64,000 nt of DNA. It comes from Leptodactylus fallax. Lineage: Eukaryota; Chordata; Amphibia; Anura; Leptodactylidae. Numbering within the stretch: the stretch's first letter is position 1; each line of letters starts with the position of its first letter. Below are positions 55,309-64,000 of the stretch, piece after piece. The DNA is taken from positions 1,364,001 to 1,428,000 of the forward strand of contig CAMRHE010000324.1 of the NCBI GenBank assembly GCA_947044405.1, written 5' to 3'. The translations under genes and the position numbers were made by a program. The notes below the pieces were generated by a model. That model was not told where the DNA came from. It made no database searches and saw only the letters and a list, made by a program, of their open reading frames with translations.

Positions 55309-55375
55309 GGCTAAGGCCACACGTTGCAGAAACGCAGCTTTTCTTTGTTCCCTTTCCTTGGAATACATAAAAAAC
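55309..55375 (+). mobile_element. Harbinger-like MITE, 5' fragment
   Basis: Starts ggctaaggccacacgttgca after tta, as in the copies at 42690 and 61934, then is lost. Confidence 0.65.
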
Positions 55376-55384
55376 TATTAAAAA

Positions 55385-55694
55385 TTACTGTGAAACACAT
55401 ACACATTAAGAATCCCTGTGTCTGAAAATGTCCCGTCTACAAACTTAGAAATATATTTATCTCGTATGGTGAACGCTGAAGCGGGAAAAAAAATCAAAAG
55501 TGCATAATAGCTGTTTTTTCAGAGTTTTGAATAAAAAGGGATCAATGGAACAGACATTCCCCTAAATGTTATAACTAAAAAGTACATCTGGCCCCACAAA
55601 ATATGGCTGATATGGCTCTGTGAACAGAAAAATTTAAAATGTTATGGGGTTTGGAAGGTGGGGAGTCAAAAATGCCACCAGCAAAAAAAGGGTT
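55385..55694 (+). mobile_element. TTAA-type repeat, internally deleted 3' fragment
   Basis: Includes gtatggtgaacgctgaagcg, agggatcaatggaacagac and the end aaaaaaaggg followed by ttaa (55695-55698), parallel to 53520-54147. Confidence 0.7.
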
Positions 55695-55699
55695 AAAGT

Positions 55700-55989
55700 T
55701 TGTATCTGTTATAAGTAAAATGGGAAAAAGGAAATTGTGAATACTTTTGTTTAGTTTTTTTTTTTTAATATGTTTTAAAACATGTTTTATTTTTAAGTTC
55801 TCCCAGGGGGTTTGAACAGATCATTTGATTATTCGAACAATATACTACAATACTTCTGTACTGCTGTGTATGGTCTACATACCTTCAATAAGCTCGTGGC
55901 TATCATGACAGCTGATTGGTTCCCCTATGACTTTGGGTTACATGTTTATAGGACTGCCATCTTTCCCGAGCTTTTAATCTGTTGCTCTG
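55700..55989. other. Unassigned spacer
   Basis: No feature. The open frame at 55812-56060 runs into the foldback and has no motif. Confidence 0.4.
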
Positions 55990-56462
55990 TTAAAGAGGAC
56001 CTTTCATGTCCTCAGGCACATGCGGTTTTATACAACGCTAGAAAGCCACCAGTGCGCTGAATTCAGCGCACTGTCAGCTTTTCCGTTATGTGCCCCGGGG
56101 CGGGAGATATCGTTGCCATTAGCTTTCTGCCCACCATCAAAGGGTGTTCCTGACAGTCTAGCTGGGCTGTGAGGAACGCCCCCTCCCTGACTGTACTCAT
56201 CCATAGCACTGTACTGTCAGAGGGGGCGTTCCTTACCACCCAGCGATGACGCTGAGCTGTGAGGAACGCCCCCCCAGTACAAGTCTATGGACAAGGACAG
56301 TCAGGGGTGCGTTCCTCACAGTCAGGCTAGACTGTCAGGAATGCCCTTCTGATGATGGGCAGAGATCGGTGCCGAAACTAACGGCACCAATATCTCCAGC
56401 CCCGGGGCACATAACGGGAAAGCCGACAGTGTGCTGAATTCAGCTCACTGTCGGCTTTCTAG
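55990..56462. mobile_element. GC-rich foldback element
   Basis: Starts gttaaagaggacctttcatg. It contains inverted pairs: gctgaattcagcgcactgtc against gaattcagctcactgtcggc, gtgccccggggcg against ccccggggcacataac, and gaggaacgccccctccctga against its complement. Its 3' terminal repeat is missing, and the sequence passes into the Helitron-like element at about 56463. Confidence 0.75.
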
Positions 56463-57950
56463 TCTCTTATATACTGTATATAAAAATGAGTTTCTGTTTG
56501 TCTGTCTATCTGTCTGTCTGTCTGTCTGTTATTTATGCGCGACCAAACGACTGGGCTGATCCTCACCAAATTTGCTACACAGGTACATCAGGTGTCCGGG
56601 AAGATTTTAGACTGGGTCTCAGCTCTCTAGGACGTACCGTTCCTGAGATTCAGTATTCCCAAAAAATGACCTGCATTAGCTAATACAAGCCTGCAAGTCT
56701 TTCACTCATATTCCAACTGCCATACACACAGTCACATGTCCCTTATTAGCCAAAAGAAGCTCGCAGGCGCTTAGTCTCCTTAGGTACACAGCTTTACACC
56801 AGGTTTCCATAGCAACCAAGCTATTTATGACCTGTTTTAGTCAATAGCAGTTCGCAGGTCCTTAAATATTTAGTCATATCACGTGTATCTGCCAATATAA
56901 GTTCACATTTAATTTACCAGACTCAGTGGCGTAACTAGGAATGGCTGGGCCCCAAGGCGAACATTTGACATGGCCCCCCCCCCCCCCGGCAACCGCCCCC
57001 CCTCCCCCCGCACAAACTGCATTCCTGCACACACTATTATGCCCCATAGTAGCCCCTACACACACTATTATGGCCCATAGTAGCCCCTGCACACAGTATT
57101 ATGCCCCATAATACTGAAAAGACCCCAGAGTATAATGATAGCAGTGTTTGTGGGGTTCACGGCCAGCAAGTAACGGCCCATTAAAAAAAAAAAAACATCA
57201 GGGGCCCGCCGAGACACCTAATGTCCCAGGACCTGTGACAGCCAGTACCCTGGTATTTATGCCACTGACTGGACTGCCATACTGGATGTCAGCATTCTTA
57301 TAAATTGAAACGTTTTTAAACTACTCATGCCCCCTGCAGCAAAATGCATGGGTGCTGTTCGAGCTAATGAAAACTCTCAGCAGACGCAAGCCCATCTCCA
57401 ATCTGACAAGGTATTGTCAGCCACATGCACACAGCTGCACTCCATGTTTCCATAACAACCCAGCCATTTTTCTTCACTGCTGTAGTTCAGCTTTAAAGGG
57501 GCAGGGTGCTGTGGGTGACACTGTTACACAAGGTCACGTAAACACAGCTTTACTCCAGGTTTTACATAACAACCAATTGCAGGTTTTTCACTGACAAACT
57601 GAGATACACTTGATCACATGACACTTATGAACCAATGGAAAATTTTCAGGTTATTCAGACTTGACATACACACAGCTTTACACCAGGTTTCCATAGAAAC
57701 CAAGCTCATGACCTGTATGAGTCAATAGCAGTTTGCAGATCCTTAAATATTCAGTCATATGACATGCTTCAGCCAATATAAGTTCACATTTCATTTACCA
57801 GGTTTCCATAACAACACAGCCATAAATAGACTGTGCCTATACTGGACTGCCATACTGGATGTGAAGTGCAAAACTAGACAATTCTTATGGGGCCATTACA
57901 CAAAAAACAAAAAGAAATATACCCATGCGAAGCCGGGTCCTTCCCTCTTT
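56463..57950 (+). mobile_element. Helitron-like non-autonomous element with hAT insertion
   Basis: The 5' part (tatataaaaatgagtttctg then tctg repeats, and ccaaacgactgggctgatcc) and the 3' part (acccatgcgaagccgggtcc) resemble non-autonomous Helitrons, but no clean CTAG end is seen. The interior is built of diverged tandem units of several hundred bp (tagtcaatagcagttcgcag at 56839 and tgagtcaatagcagtttgca at 57718). hAT copy C (56924-57267) is inserted in one unit. Classification is tentative. Confidence 0.6.
56924..57267 (+). mobile_element. Non-autonomous hAT-like element, copy C
   Basis: Runs from cagtggcgtaactaggaatg to ggtatttatgccactg, 344 bp. The flanking octamers are accagact and actggact (6 of 8 match); the related unit at 57840 shows the empty site tatactggactgcc. 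It is shorter than copies A and B and has a C-run at about 56976-56990. Confidence 0.9.
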
Positions 57951-57979
57951 AAGAGTTATTTAGTAGTATGTCTGACAGC

Positions 57980-58215
57980 AGTCTGGCCATAGGATGGGCA
58001 ATACACTGGAGCTGAAGTCAGTATGGAAAAGTTTTCTGGACATGGGGTCTGTACAGGGAGGGGAAGAAGCTGTGACATCATCTATTGTCAGTAGTAGATG
58101 CAATGATGGGTCAGTGGTATTATCTAAAGAGCTGTTATATTCTATTGTTATTCTGTCTGTCTTGTCTGTGATGTAAGTGAGGTGACTTTTTTTTTTAGAA
58201 AGTGTCTTACATAAA
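57980..58215 (-). repeat. Relative of nested foldback 4598-5169
   Basis: gacatcatctattgtcagta and tctgtctgtcttgtctgtga match the complement of 4770-4890. Termini are not resolved. Confidence 0.7.
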
Positions 58216-58557
58216 AACTTGGTTTTACTGACAGCTCGATTGAATAGTTAATTGAATTTTTGGTGGTCCACTGATTGCTTACATAATACATTGCACTACT
58301 TACAGTATGTACTGCAATGTATTATACTGTCTGTCACAATCTGACAGGCAGTCTATTAGGCTCTACCTCTGGCAGGGTCTGTTGCAGCTTCTTCAGTGGA
58401 TATTTTGCTGGTAGAATCCTGCCTATACATATACCAATAACAGGTCAAGATAGTTTTTAATTACTCATGGGAAATGCTGACTTTGTGTCCAATTGAGGGG
58501 GAGATAGCTATGATGCTTAGAGCCTGGTTACCTGCTTGGTCTGGGAAATATAACTGA
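58216..58557. other. Unassigned spacer
   Basis: Nothing recognised; TA at 58558-58559 is the next Tc1 target. Confidence 0.4.
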
Positions 58558-58559
58558 TA

Positions 58560-59499
<940 letters not shown>

Positions 59500-59501
59500 T
59501 A

Positions 59502-59728
59502 TATGGTCCATATTTCCAAGTCCAAATACGCCCATGTGAATCCAGTCTTAGGGTAAGGACATGCATTCAGGTTTTCTTCATGCAGTTTTTGAAGCCAAAA
59601 TCTCAATCACAAAGGGTAATAACTTAGAAATAACATATGCTACTTTTTTATATCCACTCCGAGTTTTGGCTTCAGGAACAGCATCAACAAAAACTGAACA
59701 TGTGTCCTTACTCTGAACAGAAAACAGC
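59502..59728. other. Short spacer between two Tc1 elements
   Basis: Nothing recognised, apart from a weak inverted match around tttttgaagccaaaat and gttttggcttcagg. Confidence 0.4.
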
Positions 59729-59730
59729 TA

Positions 59731-59940
59731 CAGTCATATGAAAAAGTTTGGGCACCCCTATTAATCTTAATCATTTTTAGTTCTAAATATTTGGGTGTTT
59801 GCAACAGCCATTTCAATTTGATATATCTAATAACTGATGGACACAGTAATATTTCAGGATTGAAATGAGGTTTATTGTACTAACAGAAAATGTGCAATAT
59901 GCATTAAACCAAAATTTGACTGGTGCAAAAATTTGGGTAC
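59731..59940 (+). repeat. Left TIR of intact Tc1
   Basis: Near-identical complement of the right repeat for at least 182 bp. The single difference seen is aaatattt-type here (tatttggg) against agtattt in the right arm. The length of about 210 bp is typical of Tc1 elements with internal binding sites (IR/DR type); I did not locate the inner binding sites. Confidence 0.93.
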
Positions 59941-60128
59941 CCTTATCATTTTATTGATTTGAATACTCCTAACTACTTTTTACTGACTTACTGAAGCACA
60001 AAATTGGTTTTGTTACCTCACTGAGCTTTGAACTTCATAGCCAGGTGTATCCAATCATGAGAAAAGATATTTAAGGTGGCCAATTGCAAGTTGTTCTCCT
60101 ATTTGAATCTCCTCTGAAGAGTGGCATC

Positions 60129-61151
60129 ATGGGCTCCTCAAAACAACTCTCAAATGATCTGAAAACAAAGATTGTTCAACATAGTTGTTCAGGGGAAGGA
60201 TACAAAAAGTTGTCTCAGAGATTTAACCTGTCAGTTTCCACTGTGAGGAACATAGTAAGGAAATGGAAGACCACAGGGACATTTCTTGTTAAGCCCAGAA
60301 GTGGCAGGCCAAGAAAAATATCAGAAAGGCAGAGAAGAAGAATGGTGAGAACAGTCAAGGACAATCCACAGACCACCTCCAAAGAGCTGCAGCATCATCT
60401 TGCTGCAGATGGTGTCACTGTGCTTCGGTCAACAATACAGCACACTTTGCACAAGGAGAAGCTGTATGGGAGAGTAATGCGAAAGAAGCCGTTTCTGAAA
60501 GCACACCACAAACAGAGTCGCCTGAGGTATGCAAAAGCACATTTGGACAAGCCAGCTTCATTTTGGAAGAAGGTCCTGTGGACTGATGAAACAAAGATTG
60601 AGTTGTTTGGTCATACAAAAAGGCGTTATGCATGGCGTCCAAAAAACACAGCATTCCAAGAAAAACACTTGCTACCCACTGTAAAATTTGGTGGAGGTTC
60701 CATCATGCTTTGGGGCTGTGTGGCCAATGCCGGCACCGGGAATTTTGTTAAAGTTGAGGGTCGCATGGATTCAACTCAGTATCAGCAGATTCTTGAGAAT
60801 AATGTACAAGAATCAGTGACGAATTTGAAGTTACGCCAGGGATGGATATTTCAGCAAGACAATGATCCAAAACACAGCTCCAAATCTACTCAGGCATTCA
60901 TGCAGAGGAACAATTACAATGTTCTGGAATGGCCATCCCAGTCCCCAGACCTGAATATCATTGAACATCTGTGGGATAATTTGAAGCGGGCTGTCCATGC
61001 TCGGCGACCATCAAACTTAACTGAGCTGGAATTGTTTTGTAAAGAGGAATGGTCAAAGATACCTTCATCCAGGATCCAGGAACTGATTAAAAGCTACTGG
61101 AAGCGACTAGAGGCTGTTATTTTTGCAAAAGGAGGATCTACTAAATATTAA
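60129..61151 (+). CDS. Tc1-like transposase, intact, 340 aa
   Basis: DDE transposase that would bind the element's inverted repeats and cut and paste it at TA sites in the nucleus. I chose the ATG at 60129 (MGSSKQLSND) rather than the upstream in-frame start at 60084 because it gives 340 residues and aligns the N-terminus with other Tc1 proteins. Residues 1-55 are the first helix-turn-helix (LSVSTVRNIVRKWK), RSGRPRK at 57-63 is the GRPR linker, 65-115 is the second helix-turn-helix. Catalytic triad: D153 (LWTDETK), D244 (FQQDNDPKH), E279 (NIIEHLW), a DD34E spacing. Glycine box GGGSIMLWGC follows 187. C-terminus AKGGSTKY. No stop or shift. Spacing of the triad equals that of well-studied active Tc1 transposases. 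Activity itself is not shown by sequence. Confidence 0.96.
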   Translation: MGSSKQLSNDLKTKIVQHSCSGEGYKKLSQRFNLSVSTVRNIVRKWKTTGTFLVKPRSGRPRKISERQRRRMVRTVKDNPQTTSKELQHHLAADGVTVLRSTIQHTLHKEKLYGRVMRKKPFLKAHHKQSRLRYAKAHLDKPASFWKKVLWTDETKIELFGHTKRRYAWRPKNTAFQEKHLLPTVKFGGGSIMLWGCVANAGTGNFVKVEGRMDSTQYQQILENNVQESVTNLKLRQGWIFQQDNDPKHSSKSTQAFMQRNNYNVLEWPSQSPDLNIIEHLWDNLKRAVHARRPSNLTELELFCKEEWSKIPSSRIQELIKSYWKRLEAVIFAKGGSTKY

Positions 61152-61169
61152 TGTCACTTTTCTGTTGAG

Positions 61170-61379
61170 GTGCCCATACTTTTGCACCGGTGAAATTTTG
61201 GTTTAATGCATATTGCACATTTTCTGTTAGTACAATAAACCTCATTTCAATCCTGAAATATTACTGTGTCCATCAGTTATTAGATATATCAAATTGAAAT
61301 GGCTGTTGCAAACACCCAAGTATTTAGAACTAAAAATGATTAAGATTAATAGGGGTGCCCAAACTTTTTCATATGACTG
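61170..61379 (-). repeat. Right TIR of intact Tc1
   Basis: Complement of 59731-59940; starts 18 bases after the stop codon region and includes an aataaa (about 61233) that may serve as polyadenylation signal for the transposase mRNA. Confidence 0.92.
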
Positions 61380-61381
61380 TA

Positions 61382-61930
61382 TCTGGTGAGCTCTGTGGAA
61401 ATTTCTCCATGCATTTCATTACATAAGTCTCCAAACTCCACCTGTGGTTAGCCTCTAACATCACAGTGGTCAATCTGCCAATTTCTATTGCACTTCAAAG
61501 CTTAATTGACATTTAACTAATTTGGTTACAAGGCAAATAAGTGAACAGATGCTATTGCTCTATTTTTTTAATATAAGCTTTTGAGGAAGATGGTCAGTCC
61601 TCAGAGGTTTTTAGCTGGCTACTTGCCATGCCTTAAAACCAGCAAATGAGTCATACTGTATGTGACAAATAAATTGCAGTTAACACTTAACAACATAGAG
61701 AAAAATATTCTCTGACTGGAGCACTATGAAATCTATTGGAACTTCCACTGAATATACAAATCCAAATACTTTATCTCATATACAAAAATTACATAAATTA
61801 ACGTATTTGTCATTTAGGAATAGTAGTCAACTGAAAAGAACAGCTTTTTGTTGAATGACAAAATCCATTATTCTCTGTATGTTTGTTCATTCCTTCCTCC
61901 TTCCCCTTCTTCCTTCTCCACAACCCTCTC
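61382..61930. other. Unassigned spacer
   Basis: Nothing recognised. Confidence 0.4.
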
Positions 61931-61933
61931 TTA

Positions 61934-62253
61934 GGCTGGGGCCCCATGTGGCGGAAATGCCGTGGAAAAAAACGTGGCTGAGTACTCACTGTGCAGTGGA
62001 TGAGATTCTAGCGAATCCCTTCCCCATAGTGTGGTAAAATACATGCAGTGGACATGTTGCGATTTCCAAAACCGTTGCGGTTTGTAAAAATCGGAGCATG
62101 TCAATTATACCAAAGGAAATGCTGGCGGTTTCCCTATAGGTATAATTGAAGCAGAAAGTCCACAGAGGAACCCTCTGCGAACTTTCTGTAAAAAGCACCA
62201 CCGTTTTTCCCGCAGTCCTTTTTTGCTGCAGGACACTACGTGGGGCCTTAGCC
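61934..62253. mobile_element. Harbinger-like MITE, copy 3
   Basis: Ends ggctggggccccatgtggcg and acgtggggccttagcc, flanked by identical tta (61931-61933 and 62254-62256). The interior has tataattgaagcagaaagtc and aattataccaaaggaaatgc, inverted relatives of each other. Confidence 0.85.
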
Positions 62254-62256
62254 TTA

Positions 62257-63106
62257 AGGTAAGACCTTATTAGCACATCTACATTTCTATTCACAGACAG
62301 CACTCCATTCTGCATAATTGCTACTGGCATGCTGCTTATGGTTGATCTGTTTTTCTTGACTGTGAAAAGCAGATCAATTTTTTTTTTTCATTTTCTATAT
62401 ACTTTCTATGTCACTGGGTCTGTGAAAAATGGTTAACAACCGAATGGCATTGTTTTTTGTCTCTGACCTATAAACTTTCATTGGTGTGCTCCTGGTGGAA
62501 ATCCTGGAGAAGACAGAGGTGCTTTATTACTGTCTTTTTCTTTACACATTACATGACTGAGCGATATGTAATGAATAGTGAACTGTTGCGTTAACCACCC
62601 TGTTCATCCCAAATTATACATAAAATATATCAAAACATCTTTAATAGAATAGGTATTTTGGTGTCAATATGCAATTTAACACTATATTGCAATAACATTA
62701 AGAAACAAAAAAAATGGAGAAGGGTGTTAATGGACAGTTCTAGAGGTTGTGAAAAAAAATGCAAAAATTACTTTGGTAGCCCAACAAATAAAAATATTAG
62801 GACTGTTAAAACACCATGTCTGCAAATATATATCTGGTCTTTAAACACTTTATTCTGTAAAGTGTATTCTCTTTTCTCTACCTATATATTCTTTAAACTG
62901 TAAATTCTAATGAAAAGGGTCATTTCTTATTTCTTATTAGCTGTCTTCAGCTTTTTCCTGCTGTATAACATGCTAGCTGTAGACTGCATTACATTTTACA
63001 TATGATAGCTTCCCTTTATCATTGAAGTTACAAATTCACAGATATTTTACAAATCACTTTCTTCTAATTGAATGTGATGTTTCTTTAGATATAGCTCCAG
63101 TCTGAT
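62257..63106. other. Unassigned AT-rich sequence
   Basis: No gene recognised. Confidence 0.4.
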
Positions 63107-63109
63107 TTA

Positions 63110-63429
63110 GACTAAGGCCCCAAGTAACGGGCAGCAGCAAAAAAGCGCTGCAGGAAAAACCGTGGCAGCAACACATTGTGGTATTTCCTGCAGCGCTTTT
63201 CACAGAAAAGTCCACAAAAGTTTCCTCTGTGGTCTTTCTGCTTCCATTATATCTATAGGCAAACCACTAGTGTTTCCGTTGGTATAATTGACATGCTGCG
63301 ATTTCCAAAACTGAGATGGTTTTGGAAATCGCAGCGTGTCCGCTGCGCTCATTTTTTCACAATGTGTGGATGGAATTCGCTAGAGTCTGCAGAAACTGTA
63401 AAATGTCACGTGGGGCCCCGGCCTTAGCC
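63110..63429. mobile_element. Harbinger-like MITE, copy 4
   Basis: Ends gactaaggccccaagtaacg and cacgtggggccccggcctta followed by gcc. Left triplet is tta and right triplet is tat, so the duplication is degraded. Similar in size (320 bp) to copy 3. Confidence 0.82.
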
Positions 63430-64000
63430 TATTATATTATCATATAATTTTTATTGATGTCATTTCATGAAACTATATATGACCTAAAGATGCAAATTAC
63501 TCAGTATCATTAATTTCTTCATTCTCATCCATGATATAACTTAACAATGAAGCGCACGCTATTTGCTATAATCATGCCAATTATGAAAAAATATAGCAAA
63601 AACGTATAATCAAATCTGTTACACAGTAGAAAAATGATGATGCATGTTGAAAATGTATTTGGTTAAAACACAATTCCACAATGCTGTCTAGACGAAAAGA
63701 CTTTGTTAATTAAATTATTCTCTTCTTAATTGCTTCAGTAGGTCCTAAAATTGTTCTGTTTAAAATCCATGGTGAACTGCATGCCTTGCACATTGCGCTT
63801 TAATTTTAATGAGAGGTAAACAGATTAATTGCTTATATCACAGAAAAAAAGATTAAAGTAATAGAATGGTAGAAGCATTGCTTTCATATCTTCATACTGA
63901 ACGTTCAGATGTAAATATATTGAGAGTTACAGAAGCCATGCTCCTGCATTACAATCAATTTGACCTTTTTAGGATGTTGAACTTTATTCACTTCACAATT
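63430..64000. other. Unassigned AT-rich sequence to window end
   Basis: No gene or repeat recognised. Confidence 0.45.

Larger units (their letters stand above)
59731..61379 (+). mobile_element. Intact Tc1-like transposon
   Basis: A 1649-bp element, ends cagtcatatgaaaaagtttg and complement, flanked by TA at 59729-59730 and 61380-61381. Inverted repeats of about 180-215 bp (59731-59940 and about 61170-61379) show one visible mismatch in the outer 182 bp. Between them lies one uninterrupted 340-codon transposase gene. All required parts are present by sequence, which is unlike every other element in the window. Confidence 0.97.

Overview
The window looks like a transposon-packed stretch of a vertebrate nuclear genome, most likely an anuran amphibian. 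The evidence is the mixture of families: many different Tc1/mariner elements, Penelope-like elements (PLEs) with GIY-YIG endonuclease, CR1 and L2 LINEs with GDSL-esterase ORF1, a RepHel Helitron, a Ty3/Gypsy element, hAT and TTAA-flanked non-autonomous elements, and GATA and AAT microsatellites. A teleost cannot be excluded from sequence alone. I found no convincing host exon, no tRNA or rRNA gene and no CRISPR array. Nearly every recognisable coding stretch belongs to a mobile element, and all but one is damaged.

Layout. 0-9 kb: L2 LINE 3' end, Tc1 relic, a Tc1 with about 200 bp inverted repeats carrying a hAT insertion inside its left repeat (1558-4340), foldback repeats, and a DD38E Tc1 (6554-8177). 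9-18.5 kb: solo Gypsy LTR (9140-9788, TSD cttat), a large foldback (10084-10736), a Tc1 relic (13688-15030), a TTAA-family fragment and a PLE relic (16488-17815). 18.5-29.9 kb: one minus-strand PLE split by three insertions. These are a hAT element (19229-19922, perfect 8-bp TSD), a Tc1 (19934-22832, itself holding two solo LTRs) and a second PLE (23799-28719), which in turn holds a two-LTR Gypsy deletion derivative (25025-27891, TSD ccacc). 30-35.2 kb: a decayed autonomous Helitron with Rep and Pif1-type helicase. 35.2-45.4 kb: PLE tails next to GATA arrays, foldbacks, and a second DD38E Tc1 (40564-42189). 45.4-49.8 kb: nearly full-length CR1 LINE. 49.8-58.5 kb: MITEs, an L2 fragment, a mariner DD34D relic, a TTAA-flanked structured element (52860-54147) inserted in an older element, and a Helitron-like element carrying a hAT copy. 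58.5-64 kb: a deleted Tc1, then the window's only intact gene, a 340-residue Tc1-like transposase between near-identical inverted repeats (59731-61379), and two small MITEs.

How it works together: the elements form a record of successive insertions rather than a pathway. Target-site duplications (TA for Tc1, 8 bp for hAT, 5 bp for LTR elements, TTAA for the structured element, about 14 bp for the PLE) let the order be read. The Tc1 at 59731-61379 is the only element that still looks capable of encoding a working enzyme. Coordinates of intact elements with TSDs are exact to the base as read by eye; boundaries of relics are approximate.
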